Part shown: piece by piece, positions 1-8,580 of the stretch | How positions within the stretch are numbered: position 1 is the first letter of the stretch | Layout: each line of letters starts with the position of its first letter | The notes under the pieces: generated by a model | Database searches by the model: none | What the model saw: only the letters and a program-made list of their open reading frames with translations | Told to the model about the DNA's origin: nothing | Assembly: GCF_003387475.1 (NCBI RefSeq) | Contig: NZ_QUNO01000007.1 | Coordinates: 62,001-126,000, forward strand | Reading direction: 5' to 3' | Length of the DNA: 64,000 bases | DNA from: Kutzneria buriramensis | Lineage (GTDB): Bacteria > Actinomycetota > Actinomycetes > Mycobacteriales > Pseudonocardiaceae | Translations under genes and position numbers: made by a program

Positions 1-1
1 G

Positions 2-79
2 CGCAAGTTGCCCACGCGACGGCTGCGCGGCTTTCGGCCCGCCGGCGAGAAGCCCGGCAATCGGAGGGGTGCGCCATGA
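2..79 (+). CDS. possible 3' end of an upstream gene (partial)
   Basis: Frame 2 is open from the window edge to a TGA at 77-79, which overlaps the ATG at 76 in the ATGA arrangement seen repeatedly in this cluster. The 25 visible codons are Arg/Gly/Pro-rich and show no recognisable motif. The upstream part is outside the window, so no function can be given. Coding is inferred only from the overlap geometry, and frame 1 is also open here. Confidence 0.3.
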   Translation, partial: RKLPTRRLRGFRPAGEKPGNRRGAP

Positions 80-567
80 GTTTTTTCGAGCCATACCTGC
101 ACACGCCCAGCGCGGTGCTGTCCGACGGCGTGGTGCCGGTGCCGCTGTGGGCGGTGTCCCAGCTGTCGATCGAGCAGTCGTACTTCGTGCCACAGGTCGG
201 CGGTACGCGCCAGCGGGTGGCGGTAGTGACGCACGACGACACCATCTCGCTGAGCGCGACGCTGGTGGGGCCGCTGCGGTTCGCCTGGAAGGCAGCGCTG
301 GAGAACCTGGCCGAATCCAGCCGTCAGGGCACCGCGCTGTCGCGGCTGACCCGGGGCGCGGTCGGCGGGCTGGTGCTGGTGACGACGGCGACCATCCGGA
401 CCGACCTGGCGGTGCAGTCGCTGTCGTTCTCCCTTACGTCGCAACGGCGGGACACGATCGACGTGAGCCTGCGCATGCTGCACCTGCCGCGCCCCAACGG
501 GTTGGCCAAGTTGCTGGACGTGTCGTCCATCGGAGTCGGCGCGCTGACCGACGCGCTGCCGTTCTAA
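76..567 (+). CDS. uncharacterised protein of a phage-tail-like baseplate cluster
   Basis: A 163-residue protein starting at ATG 76 behind a GGAGGGG ribosome site at 64-70. I recognise no catalytic motif, signal peptide or membrane segment. It is rich in beta-strand-forming Val/Thr/Ser/Leu stretches, as expected for a structural protein. It is followed by a second unrecognised protein and then the hub-spike, in one tightly packed operon. By position it could be a tube-baseplate adaptor or a tail-terminator-like protein, but that is inferred from neighbours only. A profile comparison with T4 gp48/gp53/gp54 or LysM-type adaptors of extracellular contractile injection systems would be needed to name it. 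Confidence 0.6.
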   Translation: MSFFEPYLHTPSAVLSDGVVPVPLWAVSQLSIEQSYFVPQVGGTRQRVAVVTHDDTISLSATLVGPLRFAWKAALENLAESSRQGTALSRLTRGAVGGLVLVTTATIRTDLAVQSLSFSLTSQRRDTIDVSLRMLHLPRPNGLAKLLDVSSIGVGALTDALPF

Positions 568-577
568 GGGGTCGAGG

Positions 578-1096
578 ATGCCCGTGCTGCCCGCACTGAT
601 CAGCCGTCCGCTGCTGGACGCGCCCGCCGCCGGCGACGACGGTTCGCAGACCGTGCAACAGGAGTTGGCCGCCGGCCTGCCGGCCCGGATCGACCTGGAC
701 GGCAACCGCGGTCTGGTGCTGGCGCTGCCGCTGGGGGTGGCAGCGGCCGTGCTGAACGCGGATCCGACGGCAGTCGTGTTCGACACCGGCACGCCCAACC
801 CGTCGGACCTCACCGCGCTGCGGGACGACTGCGGCGCGTGGCCGCGGCTGACCCTGGTGGTGGCCGGCGGGGTCGGGCAGACGGTGCCGGTGGTGCTCGG
901 CGTCCCGGCCCGCCTCGCCGCGGTCGGCGTAGGGGTGGTCGAGGTGACCGTGGTTCGGCTGGTGATCACCGCCGGCACGCTGCGCAGTCCCGGCCGCTTC
1001 GGCAGCAGGATCGCGTTCCGCTGGCGCGACCTCACTCCCGCGCCGGATGCCGGACCACCGGCGCCGGTCGGCGACCCGAGCATCCCGCAACCGTAG
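578..1096 (+). CDS. uncharacterised structural protein next to the hub-spike gene
   Basis: A 172-residue protein beginning at ATG 578, 10 nt after the previous stop. The middle is a run of short hydrophobic beta-like segments rich in Val/Leu/Ala/Gly. The C-terminus is Pro-rich and probably unstructured. No known domain is evident. Co-directional tight packing between the 163-residue protein and the hub-spike supports a structural or assembly role in the same particle. No signal peptide is present, so it should stay in the cytoplasm until particle release. Confidence 0.6.
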   Translation: MPVLPALISRPLLDAPAAGDDGSQTVQQELAAGLPARIDLDGNRGLVLALPLGVAAAVLNADPTAVVFDTGTPNPSDLTALRDDCGAWPRLTLVVAGGVGQTVPVVLGVPARLAAVGVGVVEVTVVRLVITAGTLRSPGRFGSRIAFRWRDLTPAPDAGPPAPVGDPSIPQP

Positions 1097-1111
1097 CGGC
1101 AGGAGCTTCCG

Positions 1112-3124
1112 ATGAGCCTGTTCAGCCTTGCCTCCGCCAACGCGGGCAGCGGAGCCGTCACCACGGGCACCGTCCCCGCCTGGGCGCTGGTGTTCCGCGA
1201 CGAGACCACCGGGCAGACGCTGCGCACGATCGGCAGCGACGTCTACTACGGCTCGGTGCGCGCCACCCTGCCGACGGGGTTGGCCGGCGGCAGCTACGAG
1301 ATCGTCGTGGAGGGCATGACCGACGACGACTACGCCCGGATCCGGCTGCCCGCGGGCCGGCCGGTGTCCGCGGACCTGCACCTGTGGTGGAAGAACGCGC
1401 CCAGCGGCGTGCTCGGCGACCTGGCCCGGTTCACCGGCCTGGACAGCCCCTTCGGCGCGGCCACCTCGGACCCGCCGCCGTTCAGCCTGGTGGCGGTGAT
1501 CCGGGTGGACCGGCTGCGCCGGCGCGCCGGCGCCCGCTTCGTGGAGGCGGTGATCACCGGCCGTGAACTGGTGTGGTCGCGGCTGGCCGAGCGCCGGGTG
1601 GAGGGCCGCTGCTTCCGCGACCTGGCGGCGTCCGTCGCCGGCATCGCCCGCGACGCGATCTCCGTTGTCGGGCACGGGTTGGAGCGGGCCGCGCATCCCG
1701 ATGAGGGAAGTGTCGACGTCGCCAAGATCGCCAACGTCGATCCGGGGACCGCGCTGAACGCGATGACCACTCAGATCGGGCAGGTGCGGGCGGTCCTCGG
1801 CCTGTACGGGCTCGAGGTCGGCATGATCCGGGACAACACGCTGCACGTGGGGGAGTGGACCGCCGGCGGGACCACGCCGAGGCTGGACGTGCTGCGGCCG
1901 CTGGACGACCGCAGCGGCCTGCTGCTGGTCGACCGCGGCACGGCCCGCGACCGCGAACTGGCCGTCGGCAACGGCCGACCGGACACACCGCCGGCCCGGC
2001 TCACGCTGTCCGTGACGGCGTTGGGTCGCCCGGACATCAAGCCCGGCGACCTGGTGGCGGTGGCGCTGCCGCCGGAGGACTTCCCGACCACGGAACCGCC
2101 GAGCATCGGCGCGACCCTGCTGTCGGCGGTGCCCAGCTCGCTGCTCGGCGGCGCGGGCCCGGACCCGGAGCCGTCGCTGTGTCGGATCGCCGACGTCACG
2201 CACACGCTGTCCCGTGAGCAGGGCTTCCTCACCACGTTCCACGCGATGGTGTTGGGCCCCAACGACGACGGCTGGGACCACGTCGGCCCCACCGAGGCCC
2301 GGCCGGCGAAGGCGCCGCAGAAGGCGGGCACGCCGTACTCCGACAGCGCTCACGGGGCGGCCACCGCCGTGCACTCGATGGTGCGGGGTACTGCCGCGCG
2401 GCTGTCGGCGGCGCGCCAGTCCCGACTCGGCATCGTGCACGATCACGTAGTCGGCGCCGCGCCTCGGCACACCAGCGACGTCTGGTACGCCGACGTGACG
2501 CCGGACGGCTCGCCCGGCGCGGCGCAACGCACCCCCATCACCGAGGAGCAACACGGGGAGCTGCAAGGGATTCCGTACCTGACGCCGTTCGCCTGGGGCA
2601 GCTACGGGCTGGTGCTGCCGCGCTATCCCGGCACGCGGGTGGTGCTGGGCAACGCCGGCGGCGGGCCCGGGGACTTCGTCGACATCGGCGCGGTATGGCC
2701 GCGTGACGGCGGCCCGAACGCCCAGCCGGGGGACTACTGGCTGGCGCTGCCGGTGAACATCGACCAGCGCGAACACCTTGCGGACAGCACGAAACAGTTG
2801 CCCACGGACGGCCCGGCGACGCACGACCTGATCGACGCCGGCGGCACGCGGGTGATCGAGACCGCGCGGTTCGTGCTGCGGGTGACCGACGGCCTGACCC
2901 GAGCCCCGGGCCGCCCGCAGCCCGGCGACGACGCCGCGGCCGGCAGCGTGGTGATCGAGAGCCGGTCCGGGGCGGACACCGTCGCACGGATCGTGCTCAA
3001 GGGCGACGGCAGCATCACCGTCACCGGCACCTCGATCACGTTCGAGGCGCAGGACGACATCGCCTTGAACGCCAAGAACGTCCGGGTGAAGCTCGACGCC
3101 CACGGCACCATGGACGTGAGCTGA
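1112..3124 (+). CDS. hub-spike baseplate protein (gp27/gp5-like, VgrG-type)
   Basis: A 670-residue protein. The first half (about 1-330) looks like the hub (gp27-like beta-barrels), with segments such as FVEAVITGRELVW and LGLYGLEVGMIRDNTLHV. The middle (about 440-560) looks like the gp5 OB-fold, with a core reading PRYPGTRVVLGNAGGGPGDF. The end (about 590-670) is a Val/Thr/Asp repeat region typical of a beta-helical spike stalk (GSVVIESRSG, GDGSITVTGTSITFEAQDDI). Such proteins form the trimeric needle base that pierces the target envelope when a contractile sheath fires. The PAAR-like tip gene overlaps its stop by one base. No lysozyme domain or effector extension is apparent. Confidence 0.78.
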   Translation: MSLFSLASANAGSGAVTTGTVPAWALVFRDETTGQTLRTIGSDVYYGSVRATLPTGLAGGSYEIVVEGMTDDDYARIRLPAGRPVSADLHLWWKNAPSGVLGDLARFTGLDSPFGAATSDPPPFSLVAVIRVDRLRRRAGARFVEAVITGRELVWSRLAERRVEGRCFRDLAASVAGIARDAISVVGHGLERAAHPDEGSVDVAKIANVDPGTALNAMTTQIGQVRAVLGLYGLEVGMIRDNTLHVGEWTAGGTTPRLDVLRPLDDRSGLLLVDRGTARDRELAVGNGRPDTPPARLTLSVTALGRPDIKPGDLVAVALPPEDFPTTEPPSIGATLLSAVPSSLLGGAGPDPEPSLCRIADVTHTLSREQGFLTTFHAMVLGPNDDGWDHVGPTEARPAKAPQKAGTPYSDSAHGAATAVHSMVRGTAARLSAARQSRLGIVHDHVVGAAPRHTSDVWYADVTPDGSPGAAQRTPITEEQHGELQGIPYLTPFAWGSYGLVLPRYPGTRVVLGNAGGGPGDFVDIGAVWPRDGGPNAQPGDYWLALPVNIDQREHLADSTKQLPTDGPATHDLIDAGGTRVIETARFVLRVTDGLTRAPGRPQPGDDAAAGSVVIESRSGADTVARIVLKGDGSITVTGTSITFEAQDDIALNAKNVRVKLDAHGTMDVS

Positions 3125-3483
3125 TGCCGTCGCCCGTGACGATCGCCGGCTCGGTCACCTGCGGCCACCCGGCGTCGAAACCGCCGCCCGATCACGGGAA
3201 GGCCGCGTTGTCCAGCACGGCAAAGCTCACCGTCGACGGGAAACCGGTGCTGCCGTTCACGGCCGCTGCCCTGCTCGGACCGTACGTCGGGTGCAGCTTC
3301 CAGGCCGGCACGGTCGTCGGCCCCTGCACGGTGACGACTCCGGTCAGTGGCGGCAGCTCGACGAAGGTCACCGTGGCGAACACGCCGGTGCTGCTGGATT
3401 CCCTCGTCGCCACCTCCCAGACCCCACCGCCTCCCGCAACCGTCACGGTGTCGGCCGGGCAGACCAAACTCACCGCCTCGTGA
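3124..3483 (+). CDS. PAAR-like spike tip protein
   Basis: A 119-residue protein whose ATG shares its A with the TGA of the hub-spike gene. The N-terminus (GSVTCGHPASK) and internal short beta segments ending in Cys/Gly/Pro turns resemble PAAR-like or DUF4280-type tip proteins that cap the spike trimer. Two Cys and two His residues could form the metal site typical of PAAR tips, but I cannot verify the geometry. Its place between the hub-spike and the gp25-like wedge gene is the usual tip position. The C-terminal Val/Thr/Pro-rich tail shows no effector domain. Confidence 0.6.
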   Translation: MPSPVTIAGSVTCGHPASKPPPDHGKAALSSTAKLTVDGKPVLPFTAAALLGPYVGCSFQAGTVVGPCTVTTPVSGGSSTKVTVANTPVLLDSLVATSQTPPPPATVTVSAGQTKLTAS

Positions 3484-3493
3484 AGGAGCATCG

Positions 3494-4036
3494 ATGACCT
3501 CGTTGCCACCGCCGCCGGCGCCGCCGGGCGCACCGCCCGGCGACGACTCCGCCGTCCGCCGCCGCGCGCTGCTGGGCATCGGCGTGCGGGCCGATCTCGT
3601 CTCCACCATCGACATCGCCCGCGACCTGGTGCTGCGCACCGCCGCCACCGGCGTCGACCTCGCCCTCGTGGACGGGGTGGACACGCTCGACCAGGACCTC
3701 GCGATCGGGCTGACCACCCTGCGCGGCAGCGACCCGTTCAACCTCCAGTTCGGCTTCCTCGGGCTGCGGCCGCTGGTCGACCAGACCTCGCCGGTGCTGG
3801 CGCGGGAGGCGCTGCGGGCGGCCGTGGTCCAGCTGGTGGCCGCCGATCCGAGGGTGCGGCGGGTGGTGGACGCGACCGTGTCGCCGCCCGACAAGGCGTC
3901 GCGGGTCATGAACGTCACCGTCACGTTCGAGTCCGTCACCGGCGATCCGGTGACCGTCGACACCGGCGGGTTGGCCTCGGGCGCGGCCTTCGGCGTGCTG
4001 GACACCCCCGGCGTCAACCTGGTGGTGACCCGATGA
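3494..4036 (+). CDS. gp25-like baseplate wedge protein
   Basis: A 180-residue protein starting at ATG 3494 with AAGGAG at 3483-3488. I chose this start over a longer upstream frame because of the ribosome site and because the upstream part is a shadow of the tip gene. The first 25 residues are Pro-rich. The core (about 55-135) matches the gp25/GPW pattern, with DLAIGLTTLRGSDPFNLQFGF, arginine-rich AADPRVRRVVDA and C-terminal beta strands. Proteins of this family clamp the sheath initiator to the baseplate. It overlaps the next gene by 4 nt (ATGA), indicating translational coupling. Confidence 0.78.
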   Translation: MTSLPPPPAPPGAPPGDDSAVRRRALLGIGVRADLVSTIDIARDLVLRTAATGVDLALVDGVDTLDQDLAIGLTTLRGSDPFNLQFGFLGLRPLVDQTSPVLAREALRAAVVQLVAADPRVRRVVDATVSPPDKASRVMNVTVTFESVTGDPVTVDTGGLASGAAFGVLDTPGVNLVVTR

Positions 4037-5502
4037 CCGACGGCACGAGCCTCGACCTCACCGACGTGCTGGCCGTCGACGTGACGGTCACGCGGTCCTC
4101 CGCCAGCCCGAACTTCGGCGTCACCGCCGACGGCTTCCTGCCCAAGCCGTTCACCCGGCTGCTCGCCGAGAAGATCGCCCTGGCGCAGCAGCTGATCGAC
4201 CCGAACCTCGACCTGTCCAGCGGCAGCGTGGTCCGCAAGCTGCTGGAGATCACCGCCCTGGAGGACGCGCGGACCTGGGCGTCGCTGGCCGCCGAGTACG
4301 ACGACTGCTTCGTCGGCACCGCCCGTGGGCGCGCGCTGTCCGACCTCGGCGCGGAGCTCGGCATCGCCCGGCCGTTCCTCACCGCGACCGGCACCGTCAC
4401 ACTCACCCTCGCGCAGGCGCTGCCGACCGGCGTGACGCAACTGGTGCTGCCGCGCGGTTCTCGGCTGACCACCCCGGGCGGCCACCGGATCGCGCTGGCC
4501 GCGAGCGCGACCTTCGCCGGCGGCCTGACCTCGATCCCGGTCCCCGTGACGAGCTTCGATCCGGGCCCGGTCGGCAACATCGACCCGGCGGTGACCGACG
4601 CGACCGGCGGCCACCCGCAGCGCATCGACCGGTGGGAGATCGCCGACACGAAGCTGGCGGCGATGCTCGCGGCGGACGCGCTGGCCAAGTTCCCCGTCGG
4701 GGCGTCGGCGGTCGGCCAGGGCCTGGTCCGCATCCAGCACACGCAGGCGTTGACCGGCGGCAACGGGCAGTTCGACGACGACCGCTACCGGGCGCTGCTG
4801 CTCGCCGCGCCGAGGTCGGTGTGGACGCCGGAGTCGATCGCGGCGACCGTCGCGCTGGTGCCGGGCGTGCGGCAGGTCGCCGTGCGCGACGGCTGGGGCG
4901 GCCTGGACCTGTCGCAGTCCATCTTCGGCCAGTTCAACTTCCTGGAGCGGGTGTTCGCCGCCGACCGCGACCTGTCGTCGCCGTTCTTCGTCACGGTGCT
5001 CGTGGCGCCGACCGACGCGGCCGTGTTCGCCGGCCCGACCGGGCTGCGAGCCGCCGTGCAGCAGGCGATCCGCGACGTGCGGCCGATCGGCATCTTCCCG
5101 GACGTGGTGCAGGCCGAACAGGTCTTCTTCGCGGTGCAGGCCGATATCCAGACGTCCGGTGTGCCGCTGCCGGCGGGTTCGGTGGCGTCCCGCAACTCCA
5201 GCCCCAGCGCGCTGGCCCTCAAGCAGCGGCTGGCCGCCCGGCTGCACGCCGTCGTCGACGGACTGCAGCTGTCGCAACCGGTTCGGGCCGCCGCGATCAC
5301 CGCCGCGCTGATGGCGGAGCCCGGCGTGGTCGACGTCGGCCAGCTGCACCTGGTGCGGTTCCCGAACCCGGTCGACGGGGTCGGGTCCGGTGGCCAGACC
5401 GCTCCGGACAACGGGGTCCTCGGCCTGGACGAGAACCTCCTGCTCGGCGCCGACCAGATCGCGGTCCTGGTCGACGCGCCCGACAAGCTGACGGTGCGGT
5501 GA
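4033..5502 (+). CDS. baseplate J-like (gp6-type) protein
   Basis: A 489-residue protein overlapping the gp25-like gene by 4 nt. Features fit baseplate-J/gp6 wedge proteins: an N-terminal helical segment with the phrase ARGRALSDLGAELGIARPFLTATG (about 95-120), then a beta-rich domain with LPRGSRLTTPGG and a PVGNIDPAVTD turn, then a C-terminal part with VALVPGVRQVAVRDGWGG. These proteins form the ring that holds the sheath and triggers contraction. With gp25 and a gp7-like partner it makes the canonical wedge set, so this is a contractile rather than a siphophage-type tail. No catalytic motif is present. Confidence 0.78.
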   Translation: MTDGTSLDLTDVLAVDVTVTRSSASPNFGVTADGFLPKPFTRLLAEKIALAQQLIDPNLDLSSGSVVRKLLEITALEDARTWASLAAEYDDCFVGTARGRALSDLGAELGIARPFLTATGTVTLTLAQALPTGVTQLVLPRGSRLTTPGGHRIALAASATFAGGLTSIPVPVTSFDPGPVGNIDPAVTDATGGHPQRIDRWEIADTKLAAMLAADALAKFPVGASAVGQGLVRIQHTQALTGGNGQFDDDRYRALLLAAPRSVWTPESIAATVALVPGVRQVAVRDGWGGLDLSQSIFGQFNFLERVFAADRDLSSPFFVTVLVAPTDAAVFAGPTGLRAAVQQAIRDVRPIGIFPDVVQAEQVFFAVQADIQTSGVPLPAGSVASRNSSPSALALKQRLAARLHAVVDGLQLSQPVRAAAITAALMAEPGVVDVGQLHLVRFPNPVDGVGSGGQTAPDNGVLGLDENLLLGADQIAVLVDAPDKLTVR

Positions 5503-5505
5503 GCC

Positions 5506-7785
5506 ATGACCACCAACGTCCTCGATCCCAACGGCGTCGGCGCCGGGGCGCTCGCCGCGGCGGCCGCCGAGCTGATCGGGCCGCTGTCGGACGCGGCCAC
5601 GCCCCGGCCGCTGACGCTGCAACCCTCGCCGGCGTCCTCGCCGAAGGGACAGGCCCAGGCAGTGGTGGACGTGTCCACCCGGTTCCCGCTGATCGTCGTC
5701 ACGCTCCTCACCGACCTGAACGGCGACACCCTCACGATCACGCCCGCGCTCCAGCCCGCCACCGGCGCGCCGGTGCCCCAGCCGGTGGTGACGTTCGCGC
5801 CGCGTAGCGTCGCCGGCACCACGCTGGTGGCCGCCGTCCCGCCGACCACCGACGGCGTCGCGTCGCCGTGCACGGTGCTGGTGCAGGGCGTGCGGGCGGC
5901 GGCCACGCTGAGCGCGCAGGACCTGATCGCCACCGTGCGGATCCAGCTGGTGCAGGGCATCCTGGGCCGGCTGCTGACGGTCCTGCTGGACGAGAAGGGC
6001 CGGCTGCGGCGGGTCGCGCGGGACGTCCGGGCGACGCGGGCGCTGGCGACCGCGACCGGCAACGCGCTGGACCGCATCGGCGACGACCTGTCCTGCCCAC
6101 GCTTCGCCGACGAGCTGTTCTGGGACACCACCCGACTCAGCCCCGGCACGCGGCCACTGCAACCGCCCGGCACCCGCGAGGACGACGCGTCCTACCGGGC
6201 CCGGCTCCGCGTGCTGCGTGGTTTGAGGCTGCCCAGCACCCCGTGGATCGACTCGGCGGTCAACGGTCCGGGGGCTGCCGGCACGCCCGGCACCGGCCTG
6301 ATGGCCGACGTCGGCCTGATCACCCGGGTCACCGTGGACGAATCGGTCAACCCGCAGCTGCTGGCCATGCGCGTGATCGCCCCGGGCAGCCCGGGTTCGC
6401 TGGCGGCGCTGTTCGACGCGATCCGACGGGTGCACCTGATCTGGCCCGCCGGCAGCGCCACCGGCGACACCGTGCACGGACAGCGCCTGCTGCCGCCGGA
6501 TGTCGTGGCAGCCACGACCAAGCAGCGTGCGGCCCTGGCGACGTGGCAGCTGCCGGACGGCCAGCCGGTCGCCCCGGCGCTGGCCGCCGCGCTGACCCGG
6601 CTCAACGACCGCTGCGTCCAGCTGGGCGCGCGGCCGTGGCCGAAGCTGCTCGGCGGCCAGAGCGACACCGGCGGCTCGCGTTTCGAACTGGGCCTCGGCG
6701 CCACGCTCGCCGCTCCGGTCGCGGCCCAGTTGGACGCCGCGGTGACCGCCGCGACGGCGTTGAAGGATCCGACCTTGGTGCCGCAGCCGAGGTCCGTGGA
6801 CCCGGCCGGCGTGTGGCTGCTGAAGGCCAGTGGCCTGCGCACCGCCGAACAGGCCGCCGACGGGACGGTCTTCGTCAGCGCCGCGCTGATGGGATCGCTG
6901 GTCGTCGACGTGACCCCGGGCCCGGAGGCCGCCGTCCCGCTGACGTTGGCGGCGCGGCTGGTCTCCGGCACCGATCCCAACCACGACGTTCCCATGGTCG
7001 CGGTGATCCAGGCCCTCGCCGCCTCGCAGCTGACGCCGGTGGCGACGCCGGCCACCCTGCTGGCCACCGCGCAGTCGACGGCCGCGGTGACCGGGCTCGG
7101 CGCGGCGCTGGACAGTCGGGGCATACCGGGGGTGACGGCGGTGGCCGACTTCGTGCGGCAACTGGCGTCCAGATCGGACCGTGACTACGCGATCTTCGAC
7201 CTCGGCGCCACTCTCACGGCGGCGGTGATCGCCACGCCGACCCAGCTGAGCCCGTTGCTCACCGCGGCGGCGCAGGCCGGCGCGAGCAGCGTCGTGGCGA
7301 TCGCCACGAGCGCGGGCACGCTGGCGCTGATGTTCGGCGTGGCCGGACTTCCGTTGGGCGGCTGCAACTTGGCCGCGCAGCAGACGCTGATCCACCGGTG
7401 GCAGGTGCGGGCGCTGAGCACCTCGACGCCGGCCGGACTGGAGCCGCGGCGCGGGGTGCGCGTCACGGTTCCGTTCGCCGGCAACGGCGTCAGCATCGTG
7501 TCGTGCGTGGTCAGTCAGCGCACCGGCGCGAACGACCCGTACGTGTGGCGTCCCACCCTGCCCGACGGCGTGCTGCTGACCCTGCGCCAGTACGAGCACC
7601 TGCTCAACATCGTCGAGCTGGCCACGCCGGTGGGCGTTCGCGCCGACACCTTCGCGCTCCGCCGGCAGCACGTGGACGTGGACGGCACCGGCAAGGCCAC
7701 ACCGCTACGGCCCTCGGCGGCCCGTTCCTATCGGCATTACCGCCTGGCGCGCTCCGCGCCGGCAGGACAAGGAGAAACGACGTGA
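5506..7785 (+). CDS. large baseplate protein (gp7-like)
   Basis: A 759-residue protein 3 nt after the J-like gene. It is Ala/Thr/Val-rich, with no signal peptide and no membrane segment. A stretch near residues 160-215 (RRVARDVRATRALATATGNALDRIGDDLSCPRF and following) resembles tail proteins that carry a conserved helical linker before the C-terminal domain. Position directly after gp25 and J homologues is the place of the gp7-like wedge protein of contractile injection systems. Assignment rests mainly on order and size. It overlaps the next gene by 4 nt (GTGA at 7782), which ties the unusual downstream cassette to the particle operon. Confidence 0.6.
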   Translation: MTTNVLDPNGVGAGALAAAAAELIGPLSDAATPRPLTLQPSPASSPKGQAQAVVDVSTRFPLIVVTLLTDLNGDTLTITPALQPATGAPVPQPVVTFAPRSVAGTTLVAAVPPTTDGVASPCTVLVQGVRAAATLSAQDLIATVRIQLVQGILGRLLTVLLDEKGRLRRVARDVRATRALATATGNALDRIGDDLSCPRFADELFWDTTRLSPGTRPLQPPGTREDDASYRARLRVLRGLRLPSTPWIDSAVNGPGAAGTPGTGLMADVGLITRVTVDESVNPQLLAMRVIAPGSPGSLAALFDAIRRVHLIWPAGSATGDTVHGQRLLPPDVVAATTKQRAALATWQLPDGQPVAPALAAALTRLNDRCVQLGARPWPKLLGGQSDTGGSRFELGLGATLAAPVAAQLDAAVTAATALKDPTLVPQPRSVDPAGVWLLKASGLRTAEQAADGTVFVSAALMGSLVVDVTPGPEAAVPLTLAARLVSGTDPNHDVPMVAVIQALAASQLTPVATPATLLATAQSTAAVTGLGAALDSRGIPGVTAVADFVRQLASRSDRDYAIFDLGATLTAAVIATPTQLSPLLTAAAQAGASSVVAIATSAGTLALMFGVAGLPLGGCNLAAQQTLIHRWQVRALSTSTPAGLEPRRGVRVTVPFAGNGVSIVSCVVSQRTGANDPYVWRPTLPDGVLLTLRQYEHLLNIVELATPVGVRADTFALRRQHVDVDGTGKATPLRPSAARSYRHYRLARSAPAGQGETT

Positions 7786-8579
7786 GCGAGCCCGCGGACC
7801 AACTCGTCTACGGCGTGCCGGCGGCCAAGGTCGTCGACGCGCTGCGCGCCACCGGCATGGCCGAGTCCGACGTCATCGCGCTGGTCGGGCGCGGCGTCGC
7901 CCGGTCGGAGGCGGTGGCCAAGGCGGCGGTCGTGACCCCGCCGTTCGTCTTTCAGACGCAGGTCGCCCAGACAGCCCCGGAGTGCGCGCTGACCTTCGTG
8001 CGGTCGTTCGTGCACCCCGACTTCATCGACGGCGTGACCGTGGTGCAGGGCGGGCAGACGCCCGAGGAGATCGGTTTCAACCTCCGGTTCCACAGCATCG
8101 AGGCCGACCTGGACCAGATCTCGCACGACCTGCACACCGCCAGCAACTGCACGGCGGAGCTGCGCCGCGAGCTGTTCGGCATCGTGCAGGAGCTCCAGAC
8201 CAAGATCAACGAAATCGACGGCCGGCTGGACACCAAGGTCAAGGACAAGGCCGAGAAGGAGACCAAGGAGAAGGAGAAGGAGACCAAGGACACCAAGGAG
8301 AAGGCCGAGAAGGAGACCAAGGAGAGCAAGGACAAGGAGGGCAAGGACACCAAGGAGGTCAAGGACAAGGACCACAAGGAGAAGGACAAGGAGAGCCAGA
8401 AGGAGGGCGAGAAGGACGGGCACGGCAAGGAGCAGGCCGACCTGCACAACCCGGTCGCGGCCGAGGACGAGGGGCCCGAGCCGGCGGCCGAGGGCGAGGA
8501 GCGGACCTTCATCAAGCTGGAGGATCGGCCCGAGGTCGGCCGCGCCGCGCTGGCCGATCCCGACGACGAAGGGGCCTGA
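7782..8579 (+). CDS. coiled-coil protein with a Lys/Glu/Thr-rich tail domain, part of the tail cluster
   Basis: A 265-residue protein starting at GTG 7782, inside the stop of the baseplate gene, with AAGGAG at 7769-7774. Residues 1-105 look globular. Residues 106-150 form a likely coiled coil. Residues 151-216 are almost entirely Lys, Glu, Asp and Thr in KETKEK-like runs. Residues 217-265 are acidic, with a short hydrophobic patch reading RTFIKLEDRPEV. It could be a fibre, tether or cargo protein of the particle. Because two ATP-grasp-related genes follow immediately, it could also be the substrate of a side-chain ligation reaction. Neither role is proven and I know no named family. Confidence 0.7.
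   Translation: MSEPADQLVYGVPAAKVVDALRATGMAESDVIALVGRGVARSEAVAKAAVVTPPFVFQTQVAQTAPECALTFVRSFVHPDFIDGVTVVQGGQTPEEIGFNLRFHSIEADLDQISHDLHTASNCTAELRRELFGIVQELQTKINEIDGRLDTKVKDKAEKETKEKEKETKDTKEKAEKETKESKDKEGKDTKEVKDKDHKEKDKESQKEGEKDGHGKEQADLHNPVAAEDEGPEPAAEGEERTFIKLEDRPEVGRAALADPDDEGA
8232..8429 (+). repeat. low-complexity AAG/GAG/ACC-rich coding repeat
   Basis: This stretch encodes residues 151-216 of the preceding protein and is built almost wholly from AAG, GAG, GAC and ACC codons. It carries about a dozen perfect AAGGAG hexamers, each identical to a Shine-Dalgarno core. The period is irregular (units such as KEK, ETK, DTK), so this is degenerate low complexity rather than an exact tandem repeat. 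It contrasts sharply with the mixed codon use on both sides. Confidence 0.85.
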
Positions 8580-8580
8580 G

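Noticed and set aside
434-7671. Very long minus-strand open frames (889 and 1645 codons) across the tail genes
   Set aside because: They are Arg/Gly/Ala-rich low-information translations opposite clearly conserved baseplate genes, a common artefact of high-GC codon use.
8232-8429. Repeat region considered as a CRISPR or exact tandem array
   Set aside because: No constant repeat or spacer pattern; it is codon-level low complexity inside a continuous reading frame.
76-8579. Tail cluster considered as a complete prophage or complete injection system
   Set aside because: No capsid, terminase, integrase, sheath, tube or ATPase gene is in the window; only the baseplate half is seen.
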